Of a DNA stretch of 25,889 nt, positions 7,798-14,904 are shown piece by piece. This stretch comes from Spirochaetaceae bacterium (lineage in GTDB: Bacteria > Spirochaetota > Spirochaetia > SZUA-6 > Bin103): positions 1-25,889 of the forward strand of contig JAPOQV010000279.1 of assembly GCA_026710565.1 (NCBI GenBank), written 5' to 3'. The position numbers and the translations under genes were made by a program. Position 1 is the first letter of the stretch. Every line of letters starts with the position of its first letter. The notes beneath the pieces were generated by a model, which ran no database searches, had not been told where the DNA came from, and saw nothing but the letters and a program-made list of their open reading frames with translations.

Positions 7798-7844
7798 CCG
7801 GGGCCAACCGGTGACCGGGGCCACAGGGTGAGCAGGGCCAGAGG
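7794..7844 (+). repeat. Three 17-bp tandem repeats, each starting with GTGA
   Basis: The units begin at 7794, 7811 and 7828: GTGACCGGGGCCAACCG, GTGACCGGGGCCACAGG, GTGAGCAGGGCCAGAGG. The DUF58 start GTGACC at 7845 opens a fourth, diverged unit. They are direct repeats of the moxR stop/start overlap. Confidence 0.92.
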
Positions 7845-7848
7845 GTGA
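7794..7848 (+). other. Relay of three overlapping six-codon mini-ORFs between moxR and the DUF58 gene
   Basis: ORFs at 7794-7814 (VTGANR), 7811-7831 (VTGATG) and 7828-7848 (VSRARG) each begin with GTG and end in a TGA that overlaps the next GTG (GTGA). The first GTG overlaps the moxR stop and the last TGA overlaps the DUF58 start. The frames and overlaps are read directly. Translation of the mini-ORFs, and coupling through them, are inferred. Confidence 0.55.
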
Positions 7849-9122
7849 CCAAGCACTTCGGCTCCCGTTTCGTCGCGTACCTGGCGCTGACCCTGGTCAG
7901 CCTGGTGTTCGCGGCGCTGCTGCGGCGCATCGAGCTGGTGATGATCGGCACCACCTTCGCGGTGGCGATCGTCGCCGCGCTGCTCGGAGACCGCCAGCCG
8001 CGCCTGCGCTTCAGCCACAGCATCTCCCGGCTGACGCTGTTCGAAGGGGACGAGGTGGACGTCGAGTTCACCGTCCACGGCGGCACCGCGGTGCCGATCG
8101 CGGAGGTCGTCGATCCCCTGCCGGCCGGCGCATCGCTGGTCTCCGGCCGCAACGGCGTGATCGTCTCGCTCGGCCCCGGACAGACGGAGACCTGCCGTTA
8201 CCGCCTGCGGATCGACCGGCGCGCCCGCTTCACGCAGGGCCGGCTGTTCCACCGCGCCTACGCGGGCTCCGGCATGATCATGTGGGAGGCGGAGTGGAGC
8301 GACCCCAAGATCTGTACGGCCTACCCGCGGGTCGACTCGGTCAGCCGCCCCGTCCGGCCGTTCCACACGCAGGTGAACGTCGGCAACTACCCCTCGCGCG
8401 AAGCCTCCGAGGGCCTGGAGTTCGCGAGCATGCGCGAGTACGTGCCGGGCGACCGGCTGCGCACCGTGAACTGGCGCGCCACGCAGCGCAACGGCCGCAT
8501 GTACGTCAACGAGTACACGCGCGAGCGCAACGCCGACGTCGTGCTGCTGCTGGATGCATTCGAGGACGCCGGCGCGTTCGGCTCCACGGTGCTCGACCAG
8601 GCGACCCGCATCGCCGCGTCGCTGGCGCGTTACTTCCTGACCGGCAACAACCGCGTGGGCTGCATCGAGCTGTCCGGCCTGCTGCGCTGGGTGAGCCCCA
8701 ACCTGGGAACCCGCCAGCAGTACCGGATCCTGGAGTTCCTCACCGACGTGCGCGCCCGCGAGAGCGACGTCGACAGAGACATCACCAAGGTGCCCCGCCA
8801 GATCCTGCCGTCGCAGGCGCTGATCCCCGCCTTCACTCCCCTGATCGACGTGCGCTTCACCGACACGCTGCTCAACCTGGCCAGCCGCCGCTTTGACGTG
8901 GCCGCGGTGGTGATCACCCCCGCGCTGGCGCTGGCCCCCGTGTACGGCGCCACACCCAGCGAAGCCGCGGCGGTGCCGCTGTGGCGCCTGGAGACCGACA
9001 CCGCCTCGCGCCAGCTCGCCGAGGCCGGCGTGCCGATCATCCGCCTGGAGCCGGACGAGCCGGTCGAGCTCCTGGCCGCCCGGATCGACGCGCTGCGACG
9101 CCGCCGGCTGCTGCTGCAATGA
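7845..9122 (+). CDS. DUF58 domain protein (MoxR partner, vWA-like fold)
   Basis: 425 aa. Two hydrophobic segments at the N-terminus (about 8-26 and 30-48) anchor it in the membrane. A beta-rich region follows (about 55-165), and then the DUF58 hallmark at about 189-230: GLEFASMREYVPGDRLRTVNWRAT-type sequence and YVNEYTRERNADVVLLLDA, which leads into a von Willebrand A-like core. DUF58 proteins are encoded with MoxR and are thought to be its clients or scaffolds. The GTG start overlaps the stop of the last mini-ORF of the relay; no good Shine-Dalgarno is present at usable spacing. The stop overlaps the next ATG (ATGA). No BatA/BatB vWA gene or transglutaminase gene follows, unlike many MoxR loci. 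Confidence 0.92.
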   Translation: MTKHFGSRFVAYLALTLVSLVFAALLRRIELVMIGTTFAVAIVAALLGDRQPRLRFSHSISRLTLFEGDEVDVEFTVHGGTAVPIAEVVDPLPAGASLVSGRNGVIVSLGPGQTETCRYRLRIDRRARFTQGRLFHRAYAGSGMIMWEAEWSDPKICTAYPRVDSVSRPVRPFHTQVNVGNYPSREASEGLEFASMREYVPGDRLRTVNWRATQRNGRMYVNEYTRERNADVVLLLDAFEDAGAFGSTVLDQATRIAASLARYFLTGNNRVGCIELSGLLRWVSPNLGTRQQYRILEFLTDVRARESDVDRDITKVPRQILPSQALIPAFTPLIDVRFTDTLLNLASRRFDVAAVVITPALALAPVYGATPSEAAAVPLWRLETDTASRQLAEAGVPIIRLEPDEPVELLAARIDALRRRRLLLQ

Positions 9123-9679
9123 CACGGCTCGTCCTGCTCGGGCTGCCGCTGGTCCTGGGCGCCTGGAACTTGGCCCTGGCGGGCATCACCATGGGCACGG
9201 TGCTGGCGTCGCTCGCCGGCGTGGCGGCGGTCGTCTACGGCGCCCAGCAGCACCGCTCCGGCTTCGTTACCGCCGGCGTGTTCGCGTTGCTGGTTGCGCA
9301 CGCCGGGGCGCTGGTGACGGCCGGCACTCCGGTGCAGGTGTGGCCGGGCCTGGCGTACGGGCTGGGGCTGCTGATGATCATGGAGGCGTCCTACGATCAC
9401 CTGACCATCCTGCGCGGCCGGGCCGCCGGCCGCCGCTACGCGGTCAGGCGCACCTATCTGACGAGGGTGGGAGTCGGCACGGTGCTCGCCGGCTTCCTGG
9501 TTGCCGTGCTGGGCGTGGGGTACGCTCCGCGGCTCGCGGACCAGACGGCGCCGGCGATCTTCTGGATCGGCGGCCTGAGCGTGGTCGCCCTGTCCGTGGC
9601 GGCGTTGATGATGCTGCGCTTCTGGCTCAAGGAGCCCGGCGGAACTGACGCGGATACCGACAGCGACGGCGAAACGTAG
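9119..9679 (+). CDS. Multi-pass membrane protein of the MoxR/DUF58 operon
   Basis: 186 aa with about six hydrophobic helices: LVLLGLPLVLGAWNLALAG, GTVLASLAGVAAVVYG, FVTAGVFALLVAHAGALV, WPGLAYGLGLLMIMEA, GTVLAGFLVAVLGVG and IFWIGGLSVVALSVAALMML. It ends in a short acidic Asp/Thr tail. The ATG overlaps the DUF58 stop, so it is translationally coupled and probably forms a complex with the DUF58 protein or with MoxR. I do not recognise a named family. Many MoxR/DUF58 loci carry such a membrane gene in this position. The earlier in-frame codons lie wholly inside the DUF58 gene and are not used. Confidence 0.85.
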   Translation: MTRLVLLGLPLVLGAWNLALAGITMGTVLASLAGVAAVVYGAQQHRSGFVTAGVFALLVAHAGALVTAGTPVQVWPGLAYGLGLLMIMEASYDHLTILRGRAAGRRYAVRRTYLTRVGVGTVLAGFLVAVLGVGYAPRLADQTAPAIFWIGGLSVVALSVAALMMLRFWLKEPGGTDADTDSDGET

Positions 9680-9685
9680 TACACT
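9680..9685 (+). promoter_or_regulatory. Possible -10 of the exported barrel-like gene
   Basis: TACACT lies just after the stop of the membrane gene. The ATG at 9735 would then have a leader of about 43 nt that contains a Shine-Dalgarno (GGAGGGG, 9722-9728). The -35 is poor. Confidence 0.3.
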
Positions 9686-9734
9686 CCGCGTGTCCGGTGG
9701 GCATCAGTGCCTGCCGGGCGTGGAGGGGAACGAC

Positions 9735-10511
9735 ATGCGAAGGACGACGCACACGCGATTCGCATGGTTGGCAGCGGCACTCGTGTCGCTGAGCGTATCG
9801 GGGCTTGCGGTCGCGCAGGACAACCCGCAACAGGACCTGCTCGCGGCCTTCTACGGGCCACCGGACCTGACCATGCTCACCTACTACAGCGCCGGCTGGA
9901 CCCATCTGGGCTTCGGCGATGAGTATCCGGATCTCCTCGAGCGGCTGAATCAGAGCCGGGAGCCGGAACGCAACAGCTTCTCGCACGGCTGGGGAGCCCT
10001 GGTCACCTACGGGCAGTTCGTGGCCATGCTGGAGAGCAACCACGCCGGAACCGCAAGCACGCGGAACAGCCGGTCGGTGGAGCTGTCCAGCGACGCGCTG
10101 TCCCTGCAGGTCGGCTACGCTCCGCTCAAGCTGCCTGCCGCCATCGGCTTCGTCACCGCCGGAGCAGGCGTGCAGACGGTGGGGTTGCGCGGATACCCGG
10201 ACAAACCCGGCGCATTCGACGACGTGGTTTCGCTGGACGGAAGTCCCAACGTGTTCTCGGTCAGCACCAACACCCTCGTGCTCAAGGCCTCGGCCGGCTT
10301 CGAGCTGGCAGTACTGCCGCCCGGCGACCCCTGGGGAGTGCACGCCGGCCTCATCGCCGGCGTCGCCTACGCGCCCCTGGAGCCGACGTACCGGCTGTTC
10401 GGCGGCGCCGGCCTGCTCGACGGCTCCCCGGTGCTGGAAGGCAGCAAGCCCAAGCTCACGCCCTGGTCGTTCAGCCTCAGCCTGCTCGTGGGAGTCGGCG
10501 GCGGACTGTAG
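9735..10511 (+). CDS. Exported protein, probable outer-membrane beta-barrel
   Basis: 258 aa. The start ATG has a strong Shine-Dalgarno, GGAGGGG, 6 nt upstream, which rules out the GTG at 9690. Residues 1-27 are a signal peptide (RFAWLAAALVSLSVSGLAVA, cleavage before QDNPQQ). The mature part alternates short amphipathic beta strands and Gly-rich turns (AIGFVTAGAGVQTVGLRG, LVLKASAGFELAVL, GVHAGLIAGVAYAPL) and ends in strands SFSLSLLVGVGGGL, as expected of a barrel, although the last residue is Leu rather than Phe. I do not recognise the family. It may be a stand-alone gene or the end of the MoxR operon. Confidence 0.75.
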   Translation: MRRTTHTRFAWLAAALVSLSVSGLAVAQDNPQQDLLAAFYGPPDLTMLTYYSAGWTHLGFGDEYPDLLERLNQSREPERNSFSHGWGALVTYGQFVAMLESNHAGTASTRNSRSVELSSDALSLQVGYAPLKLPAAIGFVTAGAGVQTVGLRGYPDKPGAFDDVVSLDGSPNVFSVSTNTLVLKASAGFELAVLPPGDPWGVHAGLIAGVAYAPLEPTYRLFGGAGLLDGSPVLEGSKPKLTPWSFSLSLLVGVGGGL

Positions 10512-10520
10512 CGAGCCGGC

Positions 10521-11405
10521 TCAGACCGCCAGCGGAGCGGCGCGCTTCATGGCGCGCATTCTGTTGAAGTACGGGCTGCGGGCAACCTGATCCCGCCACG
10601 CGTGCCATCCCTCCTCGGCCGCCGGATCGGTGCGGCTGCGGGCGATGAATCCCGGCAGGAAGTCCGGCTTGCGCGGATGCTGCATGCCTGCCTCGTGGTA
10701 GCGCAGGTCGATGCTCCAGCGGGTGTGCTCGCTGGCGTTCATCAGCGAGCGGTGATAGGTCAGGTTGCTGAAGAACAGCACGTCGCCAACCTGCATCGGC
10801 AGCGTCACCGGCTCCCCGAGCCGGGTGGGATCGTCGAGCGGCCGCAGCGCCTTGTGGTCGGGATCGATCTCCGCCGGGTGGTAGCCGTGCCGATGGCTTC
10901 GCGGGATCACCTGCATGCAGCCGTTGTCGGCGTCGGCCGGTACCAGCGGAACCCAGACGCTGATGATCCGCTGGGCTGCCGTCTGCTCGCCGAAGTAGTT
11001 GCTGTCCTGATGCCAGAGCACGGTGGTGCGCTTGTCGTTGGGGATCTTCGGGCGGACGGCGATCATGCCGGTCGCCTCGATCTCGCCGCCGATAACGGAC
11101 TCGACCACGTCCAGCACGCGCGGATGCGCCATCAGGGCGTGCAGCTCGGGGGTGACCACGTCGGCATCCCAGCTCCTCCGCTCGTGCTCGCCGCCGAGCG
11201 CGGCAACCGCCTGCTGCCAGCGCGCGACCATCGGTTCGGAGTCGAACCGCGACGGCAGCCGGCCCTGCTCGCACAGGTCGTCGATCAGCCGCCCGGCAGC
11301 TTCCAGGATGACCCGCAGCACCGGGGCGACATCGTCCGGTGCAAGCAGCCCTGGCAGCAGGACGTAACCCTCCCTGTCGAACGCTTCGCGATCAGTGCTG
11401 ACCAT
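10521..11405 (-). CDS. Phytanoyl-CoA dioxygenase (PhyH) family protein
   Basis: 294 aa. Fe(II)/2-oxoglutarate-dependent oxygenase with the facial triad visible: H132-x-D134 (LWHQDSNYF) and distal H218 (LTYHRSLMN). R229 (HTRWSIDLRY) is placed to bind 2-oxoglutarate. PhyH-family enzymes hydroxylate varied substrates (phytanoyl-CoA, ectoine, quaternary amines), and the substrate cannot be read here. Start ATG 11405 has GGAGGAG just upstream. Its 3' end faces the barrel gene with only 9 bp between the two stops and no clear terminator. It is not part of an operon. It is one of two PhyH genes in the window and shares little beyond the motifs with the other. Confidence 0.92.
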   Translation of the reverse strand: MVSTDREAFDREGYVLLPGLLAPDDVAPVLRVILEAAGRLIDDLCEQGRLPSRFDSEPMVARWQQAVAALGGEHERRSWDADVVTPELHALMAHPRVLDVVESVIGGEIEATGMIAVRPKIPNDKRTTVLWHQDSNYFGEQTAAQRIISVWVPLVPADADNGCMQVIPRSHRHGYHPAEIDPDHKALRPLDDPTRLGEPVTLPMQVGDVLFFSNLTYHRSLMNASEHTRWSIDLRYHEAGMQHPRKPDFLPGFIARSRTDPAAEEGWHAWRDQVARSPYFNRMRAMKRAAPLAV

Positions 11406-11435
11406 CTTCTCCTCCCGCGATGACCGTGTGCGCCC

Positions 11436-11441
11436 ATACTA
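11436..11441 (-). promoter_or_regulatory. Possible -10 of the PhyH gene
   Basis: TAGTAT on the minus strand. Transcription would start about 24 nt before ATG 11405, giving a leader that includes the GGAGGAG Shine-Dalgarno. The -35 is not clear. Confidence 0.35.
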
Positions 11442-11456
11442 CCGTCCCGGCCGGCG

Positions 11457-11465
11457 TGCTACGAT
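11457..11465 (+). promoter_or_regulatory. Extended -10 of the small membrane protein gene
   Basis: TGC-TACGAT, ending 11 nt before GTG 11477. It fits the short-leader pattern of the window. No -35 is obvious. Confidence 0.42.
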
Positions 11466-11476
11466 CCGCGCCCCTC

Positions 11477-11806
11477 GTGCTGGAGACCGTCATCGGCTGG
11501 ATCGGCGACTTGGTGACATCGGTCCGGGAGCGCTATGCGGTCAATCCGTACGTGTTCCTGGCGCTGTCGGCGGTCTGCGGTCCCCTGTTCTACTACTCCC
11601 TGTACCGCATGGCGCGCGCGCTCAGGAGCGACCGCCGCGCGGTCGGGCGCTGGAGCCTGATCTTCCTGGCCGCCACGGTCATCCCCTACCTGTACGTGCT
11701 GGTCTTCGGGCGTAACCTGCCGTGGTGGGTATACGGCGTGCTCGTCGCCGCGGTCGGTTGGGGCATCTACCAGCTCGCCGGCAAGCTTCGGGCCGGCCGA
11801 CGCTGA
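11477..11806 (+). CDS. Small integral membrane protein, hypothetical
   Basis: 109 aa from GTG 11477. It has three predicted helices: NPYVFLALSAVCGPLFYYSLY, WSLIFLAATVIPYLYVLVFG and WWVYGVLVAAVGWGIYQLAG, with basic loops (RSDRRAVGR, KLRAGRR), so the C-terminus is probably cytoplasmic. The frame is open back to ATG 11420, but that ATG lies upstream of the -10 and the extra residues look non-coding. GTG 11477 gives VLETVIGWIGDLVTSVRERY, a plausible amphipathic start. There is no known function and no operon partner. It converges on the amidohydrolase pair with 11 bp between stops. Confidence 0.72.
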   Translation: MLETVIGWIGDLVTSVRERYAVNPYVFLALSAVCGPLFYYSLYRMARALRSDRRAVGRWSLIFLAATVIPYLYVLVFGRNLPWWVYGVLVAAVGWGIYQLAGKLRAGRR

Positions 11807-11817
11807 CCCGGGATCCG

Positions 11818-12537
11818 TCAGATCCTGAGCAGCCGCGCAGCGTTCTCGCCGAGCACCTTGCGCTTGGCGTCCTCGCTGATGTCGGCGGTGAGCACCTTGG
11901 CGATCTGGCTGCGCGGGTCCATGAGCGGGATGTCGGAGCCGAACAGCACCCGGTCCGCGCCTCCCTCGGCGACCAGCTCCTCGATCACCCCAGGCGTGCG
12001 GAAGGTGGAGCAAGTCTCCAGGTAGACGTTCGGGTAAGCCCTGGCGGCGGCGAGCGCCTGACCCCGGTACGGCTGCACGTTGCCGGTGTGGCCGGACACG
12101 AAGCGCGCGCCGGGGAACAGCGGCGCGACCACCGAAAGGTACTTCGGATGGCCCTGCCATTCCTGGCCGGTGTGGCTGATCACCGCAAGCCCGCGGTCGT
12201 CCGCGAATCGGTAGATGGGCCAGTAGCGCTCGTGGTCCAGTGACCACGGCACGTACGGCGGATAGATCTTGATCGCGACCATGCCCAGGTCGTCGAAGGC
12301 GCGGCGGAGCTCGGCGGTGATGTCCGCTTCCGGCACGTGGGGGGACACGAACGCGAAGCCCGCGAAACGGTCGGGGTGGGAAGCGCAGAACGCGGCGGTC
12401 TCGTCGTTGGCGCGTATTCCCGTCGGATGATAGATGTTGAACAGGCAGGCCCGGTCGACGCCGGCCCCGTCCATGGCCCGCAGCATCTCGTCGGCAGTGG
12501 CGCCCATGCCGGTGTGGCCGTGGAAGTCGATGATCAT
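11818..12537 (-). CDS. Amidohydrolase family protein (COG2159-type TIM barrel)
   Basis: 239 aa. The metal-site residues of the amidohydrolase-2 family are all visible: H6-x-H8 (DFHGHTG), K90 (VAIKIYPPY), H122 (VISHTGQEW), H150 (SGHTGN) and D202 (FGSDIPL). Members hydrolyse or decarboxylate small cyclic or aromatic acids and lactones; the substrate is unknown. The ATG overlaps the stop of the upstream paralogue (ATGA), so the two are translationally coupled and may form a heteromer. It is short for the family (usually 270-340 aa) but complete from the first strand to the final helix. Confidence 0.9.
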   Translation of the reverse strand: MIIDFHGHTGMGATADEMLRAMDGAGVDRACLFNIYHPTGIRANDETAAFCASHPDRFAGFAFVSPHVPEADITAELRRAFDDLGMVAIKIYPPYVPWSLDHERYWPIYRFADDRGLAVISHTGQEWQGHPKYLSVVAPLFPGARFVSGHTGNVQPYRGQALAAARAYPNVYLETCSTFRTPGVIEELVAEGGADRVLFGSDIPLMDPRSQIAKVLTADISEDAKRKVLGENAARLLRI

Positions 12538-13277
12538 GCGGTCACGCCAAGCAGTCCTTCGAGCGTCCCGGCCAGCAGGGCCGCGCGGTCACCGTCGGAC
12601 AGATCGATGGTGCGCAGGAAGTGGACGATCGTGCCCATCGCGTAGCGCGGATACCAGGATCCGTAGAGGAGCCGCGAGGAGCCGAACTCCCGGCAGAGCG
12701 CCTCCACGCCGCCCAGGGGCTCGTAGCGGCTGAGCTCCAGGTGCATGCCGTCGACGGCACGCAGCATGGCCGGCACGAAGATCTGGTGGGTGGGATGGGC
12801 GCCCACCACGATGCTGCGCAGGCGCGGGAACTCCTTGAGCGTGCGCACGATGTCATCCGGTTCCACCTCCGTCAGCTCGATCACGGCGGGCGCGCCGATC
12901 TCGGCCAGCCACGTCAGCAGCTCGCCGTAGAGCCAGGGCGTAAACGGCGAATACACCCGTGCGCCCGCGCAGATGCGCACGCAGGTCAGCTCGCCGGCCG
13001 CGTGCCGCTTGAGCAGTCGCTCGATCGAGATGGGCGTCGGCAGTCCCGTCCACTGCGGGAACAGCCGATCGTTGCGCCACTCGTCCAGCTCCTCGTCGGT
13101 CACGCCGTCCACGAACGGCTCGTGGCTGTTGGGGGGGGAGATCAGCGCGCGGCCCACGCCGTGGCGATCCATCTCCGCCAGGAGCTGCGCGCGGTCGCGG
13201 AGCGGCGAGAGGCTCACCTTGGTGTCGCCGACGGCGATGTTGGCGTCGAAGACCGGGGGACTGTCGGTGTTCTGCAC
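12534..13277 (-). CDS. Amidohydrolase-fold protein lacking the metal ligands
   Basis: 247 aa from GTG 13277. The overall pattern matches its downstream neighbour, but each metal position is changed: FDANIAVG in place of FHGHTG, IELTE in place of ISHTG, VGAHPTH in place of SGHTGN and YGSWYPR (205-211) in place of FGSDIPL. It is therefore probably non-catalytic or uses another mechanism. The frame is open far upstream, but that part lies antisense to the sulfatase. GTG 13277 is chosen because TGC-TATGGT ends 12 nt upstream and the family start VFDAN follows. A regulatory or structural partner role for the active paralogue is inferred. Confidence 0.78.
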   Translation of the reverse strand: MQNTDSPPVFDANIAVGDTKVSLSPLRDRAQLLAEMDRHGVGRALISPPNSHEPFVDGVTDEELDEWRNDRLFPQWTGLPTPISIERLLKRHAAGELTCVRICAGARVYSPFTPWLYGELLTWLAEIGAPAVIELTEVEPDDIVRTLKEFPRLRSIVVGAHPTHQIFVPAMLRAVDGMHLELSRYEPLGGVEALCREFGSSRLLYGSWYPRYAMGTIVHFLRTIDLSDGDRAALLAGTLEGLLGVTA

Positions 13278-13289
13278 GGTTCGGCGCCC

Positions 13290-13298
13290 ACCATAGCA
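13290..13298 (-). promoter_or_regulatory. Extended -10 of the amidohydrolase pair
   Basis: TGC-TATGGT on the minus strand, ending 12 nt before GTG 13277, so the leader would be about five bases. The -35 is weak. It is divergent from the sulfatase promoter about 40 bp away. Confidence 0.5.
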
Positions 13299-13333
13299 GA
13301 TCGGCGAGCGACGGTCCGCCGCGGGTGGCGCCG

Positions 13334-13342
13334 TGCTACCGT
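13334..13342 (+). promoter_or_regulatory. Extended -10 of the sulfatase gene (leaderless start)
   Basis: TGC-TACCGT is followed by 7 nt and ATG 13350. There is no Shine-Dalgarno. The -35 is poor, as is common with extended -10 promoters. Confidence 0.55.
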
Positions 13343-13349
13343 CCCGTCC

Positions 13350-14873
13350 ATGAAGTGCGTGATGCTGATGTTCGCCTCCCTGAACCGCCACATGCTGCCC
13401 CCGTACGGCGGCAGCGGCGCGCCGCCCGTGCATGCGCCCAACTTCGCGCGGCTGGCCGAGCGCACCGCGGTGTTCGACCGCTCCTACATCTGCTCCATGC
13501 CGTGCATGCCGGCGCGCCGCGACCTGCACACCGGCAGGCCGAACTTCCTGCACCGGAGCTGGGGTCCGATCGAGCCGTTCGACGACTCGGTGCCGGACTT
13601 CCTGCGCGAGAACGGCGTCTACACGCACCTGTCGTCCGACCACTACCACTACTGGGAGGAGGGCGGCGCCAACTACCACGCCCGCTACCGGAGCTGGGAG
13701 TTCTTCCGCGGCCAGGAGGGCGACCCCTGGATCGGCATGGTCACCCCGCCGCCGGCCGGCAACGCGCTGGGCCAGAACGCCTCCGAAGACCCGTCGCGCG
13801 TCCAGGACCGCGTCAACCGCCAGTTCATGCGCACCACCGCCGAGCTGCCGCAGTCGCAGACGGTGGCCGCCGGCATCGACTTCATGCGCCGCAACCGCGA
13901 CGACGACAACTGGTTCCTGCACATGGAGACCTTCGATCCGCACGAGCCGTTCTACAGCCAGCGCGAATTCAAGGACCGCTACGCCGAGCACTACGCCGCC
14001 TACCGTGCCAAGAACGGGCCGCTGTTCGACTGGCCGAGCTACAACTACGTCAGCGAGGACGCCGAGCTGGTCGACCACATGCGCCACGAGTACGCGGCCC
14101 TGGTGTCGATGTGCGACGCGCGCCTGGGCGACGTGCTGGACACCATGGACGAGCTGTCGCTGTGGGACGACACGATGCTCATCGTCTGGACCGACCACGG
14201 CTTCCTGCTCGGCGAGCACGAGTGCTGGGCCAAGGTGTGGGCGCCGTACTACGAGGAGGTGTCGCACACGCCGTTCTTCGTGTGGGACCCGCGCGCCGGC
14301 GTGCGCGGCGAGCGGCGGCAGGCGCTGGTGCAGCCGTCGATCGACCTGGGGCCGACGCTGCTGTCGTACTTCGGCTGCGAGCGGTTCGACGACATGCTCG
14401 GCTGCGACCTTGCGCCGGTGCTGGAGCGCGACGAGCCGGTGCGCGAGGCGGCGATCTTCGGCCAGCACGGCGCGCACGTGAACGTCACCGACGGCCGCCA
14501 CGTGTACTGGCGTGGCCCCGGGGACGTCGACGACCAGGAGCTTTACGACTACACGCTGATGCCGGCGCGCATGCGCACGCGCTTCGGTGCCGAAGAGCTG
14601 CGCGACGCCACGCTGGCCGAGCCGTTCTCCTTCACCAAGGGGATGAGCACGCTGCGCATCCCGACCCGGGTGCGGTTCGGCGCCGAACGGGGCCGTCACG
14701 CCGACCGGAACCGGTCACGGCTGTTCGACCTGCAGAACGACCCCGGTCAGACCTCGCCGCTGGCGGACGACGCGCTGGAGGCGCGCATGGTCGATCACCT
14801 GGTGCGGCTGATGGCAGAGGCAGACGCCCCGCCGGAGCAGTATCGCAGGTTGGGGCTGTCGCAGCCGGCCTGA
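13350..14873 (+). CDS. Sulfatase (alkaline phosphatase superfamily)
   Basis: 507 aa. The formylglycine motif C52-M-P-A-R56 (SMPCMPARRDLHTGR) marks a type I sulfatase, so Cys52 would be converted to formylglycine. The second metal half is present at D282-H283 (WTDHGFLLGEHECWAK) with K295. A C-terminal RLFDLQNDPGQTSPLADD completes the fold. No signal peptide is seen, so it is cytoplasmic unless exported by another route. Oddly, the N-terminal strand reads MLMFASLNRHMLPPYG. Related sulfatases as I remember them have MFDSLNR, so an acidic metal ligand appears replaced by Ala9. The start is fixed by the -10 7 nt upstream; the frame is open further back only as antisense of the amidohydrolase. The substrate is a sulfate ester, unknown. 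Confidence 0.93.
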   Translation: MKCVMLMFASLNRHMLPPYGGSGAPPVHAPNFARLAERTAVFDRSYICSMPCMPARRDLHTGRPNFLHRSWGPIEPFDDSVPDFLRENGVYTHLSSDHYHYWEEGGANYHARYRSWEFFRGQEGDPWIGMVTPPPAGNALGQNASEDPSRVQDRVNRQFMRTTAELPQSQTVAAGIDFMRRNRDDDNWFLHMETFDPHEPFYSQREFKDRYAEHYAAYRAKNGPLFDWPSYNYVSEDAELVDHMRHEYAALVSMCDARLGDVLDTMDELSLWDDTMLIVWTDHGFLLGEHECWAKVWAPYYEEVSHTPFFVWDPRAGVRGERRQALVQPSIDLGPTLLSYFGCERFDDMLGCDLAPVLERDEPVREAAIFGQHGAHVNVTDGRHVYWRGPGDVDDQELYDYTLMPARMRTRFGAEELRDATLAEPFSFTKGMSTLRIPTRVRFGAERGRHADRNRSRLFDLQNDPGQTSPLADDALEARMVDHLVRLMAEADAPPEQYRRLGLSQPA

Positions 14874-14880
14874 CGCCGTT

Positions 14881-14900
14881 CGGCCGGCGAGGACCGGCCG
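14881..14900. terminator. GC-rich hairpin between convergent sulfatase and cupin genes
   Basis: CGGCCGG (14881-14887), a six-base loop CGAGGA, and CCGGCCG (14894-14900) form a perfect 7-bp stem in the 31-bp gap between two facing stops. It could act on both strands. There is no T-run, so intrinsic termination is uncertain. Confidence 0.45.
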
Positions 14901-14904
14901 CGAC

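Noticed and set aside
6181..7824. Long minus-strand frame opposite moxR and its upstream gene
   Set aside because: The plus strand encodes MoxR with all ATPase motifs; the minus-strand translation is low-complexity His/Arg/Leu/Val with no family features.
7794..7844. Short direct repeats considered as a CRISPR array or a plasmid iteron
   Set aside because: There are no spacers, the units are contiguous and they coincide with gene stop/start codons; no cas or replication gene is present.
10500..10535. Inverted repeat GAGCCGGCTC between the convergent barrel and PhyH stops
   Set aside because: A 10-bp palindrome with no loop and no T-run overlaps both gene ends; it is too weak to call a terminator.
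12621..13349. Extended N-terminus of the sulfatase and matching extended N-terminus of the facing amidohydrolase
   Set aside because: The two frames run through each other's genes. Promoter elements and family starts place the real starts at 13350 and 13277.
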